Positions 11,307-19,262 of a DNA stretch of 64,000 nt are shown here, in pieces. The notes below the pieces were generated by a model that was not told where the DNA came from, ran no database searches, and saw nothing but the letters and a program-made list of their open reading frames with translations. A program made the translations under genes and the position numbers. The DNA lies in assembly GCA_003246765.1 (NCBI GenBank), contig QKDA01000265.1, positions 1 to 64,000 of the forward strand. Reading direction: 5' to 3'. Position 1 is the stretch's first letter. Every line of letters starts with the position of its first letter. The DNA is from Spirochaetales bacterium. Lineage in GTDB: Bacteria; Spirochaetota; Spirochaetia; Treponematales; Treponemataceae.

Positions 11307-11983
11307 GAGGGTATCAGCCCCTCCCGGGTAAGTCTCAGGGAAAGATCGGCCATGGCTGCCATCTCCCTGTCATGGGTTACCAGGATCAAGGTTTTTCCGT
11401 ATTTGGTCACCACGGCGAAAAGTATGTCCCTGACCAAGGCTGCGTTCTCAGGGTCCAGGTTGCCCGTGGGCTCGTCCGCAAGTACCAGGGAGGGGGAATT
11501 AACCAGGGCCCGGGCAACCGCCGCCCGCTGCCTCTCGCCGCCGCTCATGCGGGAGGGCACGTGATGGAGTCGGCCCTCGAGTCCGACGTCCGAGAGGAGC
11601 TGCCGCGCCCGCTGAAGGGCTTGCTTCTTAGGCATTCCGGCCATATAAGCCGGGAGCATTACGTTTTCCAGGGCCGTGAAGTCCTTCAATAAATAGTGAA
11701 ACTGAAACACCAGGCCCAGGTGGGAGGCCCTATACCGGGAAAGTTCCTCTTCCCCCAGGGCGGTTACCTCAAAACCAGAGGAACGTACCGTACCGGAAGA
11801 GGGACTTTCCAAGCCTCCAAGGATATTGAGCAAGGTACTCTTGCCGCAGCCCGATTCCCCGGTTATGGCTACCCGTCTGCCCTCGGGCACCTCAAAGTCC
11901 AGGTCCTCGAAAATTACCAGCTCTTCCGCCTCTGTCTGGAATCTCTTAGTAAGCTTTTCCGCCCGTAAGATTGGATTACTCAT
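11303..11983 (-). CDS. lolD: LolD-like ABC transporter ATPase
   Basis: 226 aa ABC ATPase of the LolD/MacB class. Walker A GESGCGKSTLLN (about residue 40), signature MSGGERQRAAVARAL, Walker B LVLADEPTGNLD, and H-loop LVTHD are all intact. It lies between two FtsX-like permeases with an 8-bp overlap upstream and a 4-bp overlap downstream, which is the classical permease-ATPase-permease arrangement of a Lol exporter. Predicted to power lipoprotein release from the inner membrane. Confidence 0.92.
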   Translation of the reverse strand: MSNPILRAEKLTKRFQTEAEELVIFEDLDFEVPEGRRVAITGESGCGKSTLLNILGGLESPSSGTVRSSGFEVTALGEEELSRYRASHLGLVFQFHYLLKDFTALENVMLPAYMAGMPKKQALQRARQLLSDVGLEGRLHHVPSRMSGGERQRAAVARALVNSPSLVLADEPTGNLDPENAALVRDILFAVVTKYGKTLILVTHDREMAAMADLSLRLTREGLIPS

Positions 11984-13253
11984 TGCGTAGGACCTCCGCA
12001 GGTTTAAGTCGCAGAACGGTTCTGCTCGCGTGCCATGCGGCTCCCGCGGCCGCCACTATGCCGAAGAGAAATACCGCCGTGGTTTCCGGGAGGAAAATTC
12101 GGACGGGTATAGAGTCCATGTAAAAATAGGCCGGGCTGAATAGGGTGAAAGCCTCCCCGGGCTCGGTACCCATCAGGGACGAAGCGAAACGGTTGGCCAG
12201 ATTGACCGCCGACTCCGCCAGGCCGAACACCCCGTTGATGTGCACCGACAGAAAGAGTCCCGCCGCAAGGCCGAGCAGGCTTCCCGCGAAACCAGTGCCG
12301 AGACCTCCCAGGGTGAACATAAACCGCACGTCGGCCGCTCTTGCCCCAAGGGCCGTGAGAACGGCGATGTCTTCGCCCCGTTCGTATACGGCCCTTCTCA
12401 TTCCGTGGTAGATATTGACCGCTACCACGGCAAAGATAAGAAATACCAAGAACATAAGGATGTTTTTTTCGATCTTCAGGGCGCCGAAAAACGCCCGGTT
12501 GAAGGTTCTCCAAGACTCGGCGGAAATTCCGGGAAAGAGGCGGAGTAATTCCTCGATGACCTCGCCGTCGCCCTCGGGGTTTCGCAGCTTGATGCCGATG
12601 GTATCGCTCTCCGCTCCACCCGCGAGCCTTCGGCCCGATTCTTCCGAGATGAAGGCATAACCGACGTCCTGCGCGTAGTATCCGGTCTTGAAAAGGCCCG
12701 TGACCTCCAGTTCGCCGTCCAACGGAAAGAGGTCCGCTTCGGCGCCCCCCGCCACGGCGGCCAGGGTAATGCGGTCGCCAATCCTGACCGACAGCAGACG
12801 CGCAAGCTCGTAGCCGAGCACAACCGAGCGCTCGCCGGAGAGATCGAAGGAACCGGATACGGCCCGGGCCTCCGCGGCGAATTCAATGTCCATCTCAGTC
12901 ACATCAGGCGGCAAGGCCCGTAGGACGCAAGGAGACTGCCGCGCAAAATTGCCCACCGCCAGGGCCTGAATATCCCTGAAGGGAACCGCGGCGCGGACCC
13001 CCTTGATCCCGGCTATGCGTGAAGCCGCCTCTGCCGGAGCCGATACCCTGACGTGGTAGGAGTTCGTTTCGAGGATGCTTCGAATGGAACCTTGCTGAAA
13101 GCCGTTCATGACCGCGAGGATTACCGTGAGGGTCATAGCCCCGAAGGCTATTCCAAGGGTAGAAAAAAGGGACGTTACGGCAGACCTGCCCCGTCGGTCT
13201 ACGGATCCGAAACGGCCCGCGACGAAAAGTATCCAGCCCTTTGGAGGTTTCAT
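11976..13253 (-). CDS. LolC/LolE-family ABC transporter permease (first copy)
   Basis: 425 aa from ATG 13253. The track start (13331) adds 26 residues that overlap the upstream gene; ATG 13253 overlaps its stop (ATGA) and follows GGGAGA. It opens with MKPPKGWILFVAGRFGS, then a TM helix (LFSTLGIAFGAMTLTVILAVMNG), a periplasmic domain, and three TM segments in the last third (LMFLVFLIFAVVAVNIYHGM, GLGTGFAGSLLGLAAGLFL, TTAVFLFGIVAAAGAAW). It ends RTVLRLKPAEVLRNE, typical of LolC/E. It pairs with the LolD-like ATPase just downstream. Confidence 0.88.
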   Translation of the reverse strand: MKPPKGWILFVAGRFGSVDRRGRSAVTSLFSTLGIAFGAMTLTVILAVMNGFQQGSIRSILETNSYHVRVSAPAEAASRIAGIKGVRAAVPFRDIQALAVGNFARQSPCVLRALPPDVTEMDIEFAAEARAVSGSFDLSGERSVVLGYELARLLSVRIGDRITLAAVAGGAEADLFPLDGELEVTGLFKTGYYAQDVGYAFISEESGRRLAGGAESDTIGIKLRNPEGDGEVIEELLRLFPGISAESWRTFNRAFFGALKIEKNILMFLVFLIFAVVAVNIYHGMRRAVYERGEDIAVLTALGARAADVRFMFTLGGLGTGFAGSLLGLAAGLFLSVHINGVFGLAESAVNLANRFASSLMGTEPGEAFTLFSPAYFYMDSIPVRIFLPETTAVFLFGIVAAAGAAWHASRTVLRLKPAEVLRNE

Positions 13254-13876
13254 TGAAGGGTCTCCCTGCTTCCGTTGACGTAGCGTTCCGACAGGATCAG
13301 GATACCGTTCCTGTATATGTTTTCGGACCAAAGGCCGTCGGTTTCGTAGATTACGCTGAAAACCTTCTGTCCGTCCCTTTCCACTACCCTTTCGCGAAGC
13401 TCTCCCTCGTCATCGTATACCCAACGCTCCAGGGTCTCATTTCCCTTTTCGCGGGTTTCCCTAAGGGTTTCCCGTCCCTGGGAGTCCCATTCCCTGCGAA
13501 TCTCAGTCAGGATCTTTCCCGAGGGATCCTGCACCACGCGGTTTACCTCTAAACCCGCGCCGTCGTAGCGGCTCTCGGTGGAACCCCGGGAATCGGTAGA
13601 GAGCATAAGCGAGGGTTTCTGGTTCTCCCCTTCATACACCCAGCTGGTAAGGAGGGATATCTCGCCCTTCCTCCACTCCGTGGCCCGTACGGGCCTTCCG
13701 AGGGAGTCCCTTTCCTCCAGATACCAAGACTCGGGGGTAATCAGGGTTGAATCGAGTTCGCCCATGTGCACAAAAGGCCTTTCACCGGGGGTCACCTCGA
13801 CTGACCCCTCTTCTGCGGAGGCGGCGAAGGCCAGAATGAAGACCGTCGTCAGGACGGCGGTAATGAGCCTTTTCAT
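13250..13876 (-). CDS. Exported protein of unknown function
   Basis: 208 aa, not recognised. It has an N-terminal signal peptide (MKRLITAVLTTVFILAFAASA, cleavage probably after ASA). The mature part is hydrophilic and repeats a strand-turn pattern of the type WYLEERDSLGRPVRATEW, RYDGAGLEVNRVVQD, REWDSQGRETLRET, WVYDDEGELRERVV, IYRNGILILSE. This resembles RHS/YD-like or MORN-like beta-repeats, seen by eye only. It sits between ftsY (ATGA overlap) and the Lol transporter genes (ATGA overlap), which suggests a periplasmic or outer-membrane-associated role in the same operon. Confidence 0.75.
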   Translation of the reverse strand: MKRLITAVLTTVFILAFAASAEEGSVEVTPGERPFVHMGELDSTLITPESWYLEERDSLGRPVRATEWRKGEISLLTSWVYEGENQKPSLMLSTDSRGSTESRYDGAGLEVNRVVQDPSGKILTEIRREWDSQGRETLRETREKGNETLERWVYDDEGELRERVVERDGQKVFSVIYETDGLWSENIYRNGILILSERYVNGSRETLQ

Positions 13877-14751
13877 GATTCGGAACGACCGAGGAATTCA
13901 TCTAGATAGAGCGCCTTGTCGAAGGGGGCAAAGTCGCCGTACCCCTCCCCGGTTCCCACGAAGGCTACCGGCAATCCCAGCTCCTTGCCCGCGGATACCG
14001 CGATGCCCCCTCGGGCGGTGGAATCGTATTTTGTAAGCACTATGGCGTCGATTCCTACAGCCTCATGAAAGGCTTCCGCCTGCCTAAGCCCGTTTTGGCC
14101 AGTGGTAGCGTCCAGGACCAGGAACTTCCGGTAGCAACCCTCGTCGGCTCTGGATGCGGCGATACGGTCAATCTTCTGCAGCTCCCGAATGAGGTTATCC
14201 TTGTTGTGGAGCCTTCCCGCGGTATCCGCTATAACGAGGCCCCCGCCGCCGGCACGAACGGCTTCCGCCGCATCGAATACCACCGACGAGGGATCGGCTC
14301 CGTGCTTGTGGGATACCACCCGGGCGGAAAGCCTTTCCCCGTGGGTTTGAAGCTGTTCTATGGCCGCTGCGCGGAAGGTGTCCGCCGCGGCGAGAACCAC
14401 CGGAATTCGGTCTTTGTACCAAAGCGCCATTTTTGCCGCGGTCGTGGTTTTGCCGACCCCGTTAACGCCGAGCATAAGGGCTATCGATACCTTGCCGGTT
14501 TCCGGGGCGAAAGAGTATTCCCCGACCCACGGGGAAATGGCCTGCCTGAGCAGCGCGACGATGGAGTCCCGGTCGGATACCCCTTCCCTAGCGCAGCGCT
14601 TTCGAAGGGAATCAACCAGCTCCATGGCGGTCTTAGCCCCCAGATCCCCTTCTATGAGGCCGTCCGAAAGGTCGTCAAAAAAATCATCGTCCAGTTCACG
14701 GTTTGAGCCGAAAAGGCGCCTGAGCCCTTCCGCCAGGGAACGTTTAGCCAT
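13873..14751 (-). CDS. ftsY: Signal recognition particle receptor FtsY
   Basis: 292 aa SRP GTPase that docks ribosome-SRP complexes at the inner membrane. G1 is GVNGVGKTTTAAKMA (about residue 95), then the DTFRAAAIEQL insertion-box motif, G3 IADTAGRLHNKDNL, G4 TKYD (TKxD class), and a closing VAFVGTGEGYGDFAPFD. It has only a short NG domain with a small acidic N-terminus (NRELDDDFFDDLSDG) and lacks the long acidic A domain of E. coli FtsY. ATG is preceded by GGAGG. The usual TKLDGTAKGG motif reads TKYDSTARGG. Confidence 0.95.
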   Translation of the reverse strand: MAKRSLAEGLRRLFGSNRELDDDFFDDLSDGLIEGDLGAKTAMELVDSLRKRCAREGVSDRDSIVALLRQAISPWVGEYSFAPETGKVSIALMLGVNGVGKTTTAAKMALWYKDRIPVVLAAADTFRAAAIEQLQTHGERLSARVVSHKHGADPSSVVFDAAEAVRAGGGGLVIADTAGRLHNKDNLIRELQKIDRIAASRADEGCYRKFLVLDATTGQNGLRQAEAFHEAVGIDAIVLTKYDSTARGGIAVSAGKELGLPVAFVGTGEGYGDFAPFDKALYLDEFLGRSES

Positions 14752-14761
14752 GTATCCTCCG

Positions 14762-16189
14762 TCAGTCGGTAGCGAGTCCTGCCTCCTGGGGCAGGGCCTG
14801 TTCCGCGGCCAGGAGGTAGCGGACCAACTGTATCACGTAATTTACCCCGAGGATAACGCTCGCCGCGGAAGCCGCGTTTGAGGCAATTCCCCAGCGATTG
14901 ATGTCGTCGTAGGTAGTCTGTCTGTCGGGAAGCTTTCCCGCGTCATAGGCGCGAAGCTTGTCCTGAAGGGTTCCGTACGCCAGCATGGATACGGGAAGCG
15001 AGATATAGAGGGCGCCCAGGGACCAATAGAGGACAGACCTTTGCCCTTCTATGCGTTTCTCCGTTTTGATACGGTTCGACTTAACTTCGAAGGGGCCTGG
15101 ACCGCCCTGTACGTAGAACCAGGTGGTTACGCCGCCGTCGGTGACGCTTCCCAAGGAGGTTCCGAGGGGCAAGCTAAGGGTTACGGGGGATTCCCCCACG
15201 TAGAGGGAGTCGAGGTATACCAGGGAACCGGGAACGGAAGCCGAAAAACCCGCCGCCACGCGCGTTTCGGGTTCCAGGTTTATTGCGACGCGATAGGGGT
15301 GTCCTGCCTCGAAATTCGCTTCCATGAACGAGCTCACGTGTCCCGCCGCGTCCGCGTCGATACGGTGGGTTCCCGCAGGGACTACCCAGGTTCTGGTCCC
15401 GGAAGGAATAGTTTTGCCGTCGACGAAGACCTCCGCGCCTTCCGGGAAGATTTCGAGCTGGAGAGTAACGGCTTCCACGTGGGAAAGGGTGGTTTTTACT
15501 GCCGCCGTGAGGTTATCCACCAAACGGCCCAATTCCTCCCAAGGCGCCGCGGCGACATACTCAGAGGGGGCGATACCCTCTATGCCGGTTTCAATTTTCA
15601 TGGTGACCACGAGGTAACCCGAAGTATCCTCTATCGTACCCGTAATAAGGCCGGAAATTCCTGCCTGCCTGAGAGCCGAAAGGGGTTTCGCCCCCCCGTC
15701 GTAGAGCTTGCTCCCTCCCTCCCACAGGGCGACCCGTTGGGGGCTTCCCCCGGAGGCTACCGCCTTTTGCCTGATACCGGAGCTTTCCTGAAACGAACGA
15801 ATTTCTTTCTCTTTCTCCCGGATTTTCTTTTCCGCCGCCGCCCTTCGCCGAGACCTTGTAAGGGACGGAAGGGGATCGAAAAGGATCTTGTCCCTTTGGG
15901 ATATTAGGGAAGCGCGGTCCTTCACCAGGGAAAGGAGCTTGTCGTTTCTGGTTGCCCGTTCCCGGGCCAAGGTCTCCTCCTGCGCGGTAAAGCGCATGAA
16001 GCCCCCTTCAAGGGACTGGGAAACCATGAGGGGAAGCGATTCGGCGTATGATTCGTAGGCTGCAGGAAGGCCGTCGGAGGAAAAGCGTGATGCTGCGAGA
16101 ACCCAGTCATCGGCGCCCCACAGCTCAGGGGAGAGCAACGCGAGCGCGATGAGAAGGCTTCGCGTTCTACACCGCCAGGGAGAGGGCAT
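14762..16189 (-). CDS. Exported PEGA-domain protein
   Basis: 475 aa from ATG 16189, which has a textbook GGAGGT five bases upstream; the track start at 16441 adds 84 residues of shadow translation. A signal peptide (RTRSLLIALALLSPELWGA) is followed by a charged, coiled-coil-prone segment rich in Arg/Lys/Glu (about residues 70-135). A PEGA domain (LEIFPEGAEVFVDGKTIPSG ... VPAGTHRIDADAAGH) lies near residues 265-330. Two hydrophobic segments near the C-terminus (YWSLGALYISLPVSMLAYG and NAASAASVILGVNYVIQLV) could anchor it. PEGA proteins are common in spirochaete envelopes. The exact role is unknown. Confidence 0.82.
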   Translation of the reverse strand: MPSPWRCRTRSLLIALALLSPELWGADDWVLAASRFSSDGLPAAYESYAESLPLMVSQSLEGGFMRFTAQEETLARERATRNDKLLSLVKDRASLISQRDKILFDPLPSLTRSRRRAAAEKKIREKEKEIRSFQESSGIRQKAVASGGSPQRVALWEGGSKLYDGGAKPLSALRQAGISGLITGTIEDTSGYLVVTMKIETGIEGIAPSEYVAAAPWEELGRLVDNLTAAVKTTLSHVEAVTLQLEIFPEGAEVFVDGKTIPSGTRTWVVPAGTHRIDADAAGHVSSFMEANFEAGHPYRVAINLEPETRVAAGFSASVPGSLVYLDSLYVGESPVTLSLPLGTSLGSVTDGGVTTWFYVQGGPGPFEVKSNRIKTEKRIEGQRSVLYWSLGALYISLPVSMLAYGTLQDKLRAYDAGKLPDRQTTYDDINRWGIASNAASAASVILGVNYVIQLVRYLLAAEQALPQEAGLATD

Positions 16190-16499
16190 TGAGCACCTCC
16201 CTCGCGATGAGGGGCTTGTGAAGGACCGAAACCGCGCCGAGGGAGAGGGCTTCCTCCACCCGGTCCTCGTCGCCCGGCGATCCAACCACGATAAACCTGG
16301 TAGAAGGGGACCCGAGGCGGTAAGGCGCGGGATCAACGAAGAAAAAGGGCTCGTATACCACCGCGGCGGGACGGTCCGAGGCGATTCGTTCCTTAAGCGT
16401 TTCGTGAACCTCTCCCTCGAAACGTTCGAGCTCCATCCCATTCGCGAATTCCCTGAGCGCGCTGAAAAAACCCTCGGAACGGCACACCACCAGTATCAT
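16167..16499 (-). CDS. Small receiver-like protein lacking the phosphoacceptor Asp
   Basis: 110 aa from ATG 16499, in an ATGA overlap with the prfB stop. It has the alternating beta/alpha pattern of a response-regulator receiver domain: beta-1 MILVVCRSEGFF, beta-3 AAVVYEP, beta-4 FIVVGSPGDEDRVEEALSLGA and the conserved Lys strand VSVLHKP. The acidic pair after beta-1 is replaced by RSE, and the phosphorylated Asp position appears to hold Tyr/Glu, so it is probably a pseudo-receiver. No output domain is attached. Its last 23 bases overlap the PEGA gene start. Function unknown; the operon position suggests coupling with envelope or translation genes. Confidence 0.72.
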   Translation of the reverse strand: MILVVCRSEGFFSALREFANGMELERFEGEVHETLKERIASDRPAAVVYEPFFFVDPAPYRLGSPSTRFIVVGSPGDEDRVEEALSLGAVSVLHKPLIAREVLNALSLAV

Positions 16500-17627
16500 A
16501 GGTCCTCGTCGTCTCCTGCCAGGGGGAGCCCCTTCCATTTACTGTTGAGCCAGGATTCCATGAAGGGATCCAGGTCCCCGTCCATTACGGCTTGAATATT
16601 GCCCGTTTCGTGCTTGGTACGGTGGTCCTTCACCATGGTATAGGGCTGAAAGACGTAGGAGCGTATCTGGTTGCCCCAGGAAATTTCCTTTTTTTCGGCG
16701 GCGAACTTCTGGTTCTCCTGTTCCTTTTTTTCCTTGTAATACTCGTAAAGTCTTGCCCGGAGCATGTTCATCGCCAACTGCCGGTTCATGATCTGGCTTC
16801 GTTCGGTTTGGCAGGCTACCACGATACCCGTGGGAAGGTGGGTAAAACGCACCGCCGAATCGGTCTTGTTCACGTGCTGGCCCCCGGCTCCGCCGGCCCT
16901 ATAGGTGTCGACCCTGAGATCCTCGGGGCGAATGTCCACTTCGATGGTGTCGTCCAGGATGGGGAACGCGTGCACCGAGGTAAAGGAAGTATGCCTGCGC
17001 GCGTTAGCGTCGAAGGGACTGATTCTCACCAGCCGGTGCACCCCGGATTCACCCTTAAGGTACCCGAAGGCATAATCGCCGGTAATCTGGTACGTAACCG
17101 ATTTTATGCCGCCGTCGGCTTCCAGAATGTCGGCGGTCTCGACCTTGTAGCCTCTCCTCTCCGCCCAACGAACGTACATTCGGGCAAGCATTGAGGCCCA
17201 GTCACAGGCTTCTGTCCCGCCGGCGCCGGCGTGAATTTCGAGGAATGCCCCGTTACGGTCCACCTCGTCTGAAAGGAGATTGAGAATATTCAGCTTTTCA
17301 AAGCGCTCGGAAACGGCCTTGTAGTGCCTTTCGATCTCGACGGTCATGGAATCGTCCCCGGCCTCTTCGGCGAGTTCGTAAAGCGCTTCCAGGTCGCCGA
17401 TTTCGACCCTGAGCTCTTCCCAGGGATCGATGCGGCTTTTCAGGGCCCGCAGTTCGCTCATGGTCTTTTCGGCCTTCTTCGAGTCGTTCCAAAAACCCGG
17501 GGAAGCGGAAAATTCCTCTTTTTCCGCTATCTTAGCCTTTATCGCAACCGGGTCAAAGACGCCCCCAAATTTCCTCAACTTGGCTCTTCACCTCGTTGAT
17601 AGGGGTCTTGAATTCTTCTAGAATCAT
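16496..17627 (-). CDS. prfB: Peptide chain release factor 2, expressed by programmed +1 frameshift
   Basis: The track shows this as two pieces. The first 24 codons (MILEEFKTPINEVKSQ...WGRL) run from ATG 17627 to an in-frame TGA at 17553-17555; the remaining 352 residues are in the +1 frame (DPVAIKAKIAEKEEF...). Joined, they make a 376 aa RF2. The anticodon-like tripeptide SPF (SPFDANARRHTSF) and the catalytic GGQ (RAGGAGGQHVNKTDSAVR) are present. RF2 recognises UGA and UAA, and reading past its own UGA autoregulates it. The ATG is preceded by GAGGAG. It follows the Cas2-like gene by 13 bp. Confidence 0.95.
17552..17567 (-). promoter_or_regulatory. Programmed +1 frameshift site of prfB
   Basis: Reads TGG GGG CGT CTT TGA C. 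It has the conserved CTT TGA C slippery/stop core, with an internal Shine-Dalgarno-like GGGGG three bases before CTT, as in the classical RF2 site. Slippage over one T changes the frame from CTT TGA to CTT GAC. Confidence 0.93.
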
Positions 17628-17640
17628 GTCGTCGCTCCTC

Positions 17641-17952
17641 TTAGGATGTTCTTGATTTTGGTTTGCCCCCGTGCCCCGCGGGGGGGCGCACGAGAATGCG
17701 CTTCCAGCTCTTTTTAGACAGGACCGTAATGGCCAGTACGCCCTCAACCGGATACTGATACAGGCGAACGGTGTCGTAATAATCAGTAACCCGGTCGATT
17801 TCCTGCTTGATCTGTATCAGGGAACTTTCGGAAACCGTGGCGGATTCCCAGCACGCGCGCTGTACCTTGTCGAAACCCCAGGTGGCAAGCACGTCCGCGA
17901 GCAGCCTCGCGGATTCCTCCCCGCCTGGATCGAGCATAACGGAAACAAACAT
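17641..17952 (-). CDS. Orphan Cas2-fold protein
   Basis: 103 aa. The pattern matches a Cas2/VapD-type ferredoxin fold: beta-1 MFVSVMLDP with an Asp at position 8 (Cas2's YDI position), helix ARLLADVLATWGFDKVQ, then RACWESATVSESSLIQIKQEI and DTVRLYQYP (compare the VQ.SVFE and DSVRIYPL blocks of Cas2). A basic tail KSWKRILVRPP...KPKSRTS follows. No cas1, other cas gene or CRISPR array is in the window, so it is not an adaptation module here. It is the first gene of the prfB operon, with a -10 box 5 nt before its ATG (leaderless). The fold is inferred by eye; the function is unknown. Confidence 0.7.
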   Translation of the reverse strand: MFVSVMLDPGGEESARLLADVLATWGFDKVQRACWESATVSESSLIQIKQEIDRVTDYYDTVRLYQYPVEGVLAITVLSKKSWKRILVRPPAGHGGKPKSRTS

Positions 17953-17957
17953 AGCCT

Positions 17958-17986
17958 AGCATACGGGAAAGGAATTGTCTTGTCAA
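17958..17986 (-). promoter_or_regulatory. Promoter of the Cas2-like/prfB operon
   Basis: Consensus -35 TTGACA (17986-17981), 17-bp spacer, TATGCT (17963-17958), then 5 nt to the ATG of the Cas2-like gene. The transcript start should fall on or beside the start codon. Confidence 0.75.
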
Positions 17987-18008
17987 ATCATCGTTTAACT
18001 GCGAAAAT
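17980..18008 (+). promoter_or_regulatory. Divergent promoter of the FN3-like exported protein gene
   Basis: -35 TTGTCA (17980-17985), 17-bp spacer, GAAAAT (18003-18008). The -35 shares the heptamer TTGTCAA with the opposite promoter's TTGACA, so only one polymerase should bind at a time. Confidence 0.55.
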
Positions 18009-18030
18009 AAAAAACGTGAGGAAGGTGTCG

Positions 18031-19251
18031 ATGAAACCAGCATTACCGAGCGCTCTTCTGTGTGCGTGTCTTCTTTTATCTTCCGGCTTAACGGCCCAGG
18101 AAGGCGATTCCTTCTCCGGTCTCGGGGTTCCTCCCGCCCCGGTCGTTTCCGCGCTCTCGGCTTCCGTTTCCGGTACCGTCGTTACCCTGACATGGCAGCC
18201 CGCGCCCGGAATAACGGGTTCCAGCCTTATTCTCAGGGCCGAGTTTCCCATAACGGCGGCCAATGAATCTTCCGCCGAGCTTCGCGGCACCGTGGACCAT
18301 TCCGTGACAGCTTTCACGGACACCCTGGAGGGAAACGGCAAGTACTGGTACGCCGTGGTATCTTCGGACGATTCGGGCAGCCCTTATAACTTTTTCCTTC
18401 CCGCCAGCAATTCCCTCATACTTCCGGTTACCGCGGAGACTTCCGCGTACCGGGAGACGGTTCTATCCGGTTTTTCCGTGCGATCAAGAAACGACGCGGT
18501 TATAATAAGCTGGAACGCGGCCTTAGCGGGAAGCAATCTGGTCATCTACCGATCAACCTTGCCTTTCACGAGTTTTTCCAGCCTCGTGCCGGCGGTACTG
18601 GTTTCCGCCTTTACGGACACCGGCGGTACCTTTACGGATTACCCCGTTCCCGGCGTGCCGTACTACTACGCGGTACTGGACGAAAACTCCGTGCATTCAG
18701 GGAGCGTCACTTTCGTACCCGGGGGGAATACCAACGGAACTGCCGTGGAAATTCCCCAGGAGCTGGCGCTCATCCGCCGGTCCTCGACTCAGTCCCTGCG
18801 CCCTATGCCCCTGCCCTACCTGAATCCGACCCAAACCGCAAGGCCCGAGGGGGTCGTCTTTTCATCCGTCACGGAGGAGCGAATCTCCCAACTGGCCGTC
18901 AGCGCTTCGGGCGGCACCGAAGCACGCCGCCCCTACATATTCCGCTCAGACAGTGAAAGCACGTCCTCCGGGGGCGACGAATACGCCCTGCGGCTGATCG
19001 TCAACAGCTCCTTCCGGTCGGGAAACTATGAAGAAACCATCGAAAGGCTCAATGATTTCCTTTCCCTGCGCCGAAGCGTGCAAACCTCGTCCAGGGCCCA
19101 TTTTTACAAGGGCGAGTCGCTCTATTTCCTCGGGAAGGCGGAAGACGCGCTGTTGGAATTTCTGTTGGCCCGGGACAGCTACGAAAACCAGGCCGGAGAG
19201 TGGATTCAATATTCGCTTTCTTCCCTGGCTACCGCCCCCGTCCGTAACTAG
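18031..19251 (+). CDS. Exported protein with two FN3-like domains and a TPR-like C-terminus
   Basis: 406 aa from ATG 18031, behind GAGGAAGG; the longer track ORF begins inside the neighbouring Cas2-like gene. A signal peptide (ALLCACLLLSSGLTA, next QEGD) leads to two fibronectin-III-like units: PPAPVVSALSAS...VTLTWQPA...YWYAVVSSD and VLSGFSVRSRNDAVIISWNAA...YYYAVLDEN. After a Pro-rich linker, the last 90 residues look like paired TPR helices (RSGNYEETIERLNDFLSLRR, HFYKGESLYFLGKAEDALLEF). Likely periplasmic or surface-associated. It is a monocistron, divergent from the Cas2-like gene. Confidence 0.8.
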   Translation: MKPALPSALLCACLLLSSGLTAQEGDSFSGLGVPPAPVVSALSASVSGTVVTLTWQPAPGITGSSLILRAEFPITAANESSAELRGTVDHSVTAFTDTLEGNGKYWYAVVSSDDSGSPYNFFLPASNSLILPVTAETSAYRETVLSGFSVRSRNDAVIISWNAALAGSNLVIYRSTLPFTSFSSLVPAVLVSAFTDTGGTFTDYPVPGVPYYYAVLDENSVHSGSVTFVPGGNTNGTAVEIPQELALIRRSSTQSLRPMPLPYLNPTQTARPEGVVFSSVTEERISQLAVSASGGTEARRPYIFRSDSESTSSGGDEYALRLIVNSSFRSGNYEETIERLNDFLSLRRSVQTSSRAHFYKGESLYFLGKAEDALLEFLLARDSYENQAGEWIQYSLSSLATAPVRN

Positions 19252-19262
19252 AGGCGGAATAC

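Noticed and set aside
17628-17747. First 40 codons of the small ORF preceding the prfB frameshift
   Set aside because: They are an alternate-frame reading of the Cas2-like gene; only the part from ATG 17627 belongs to prfB.
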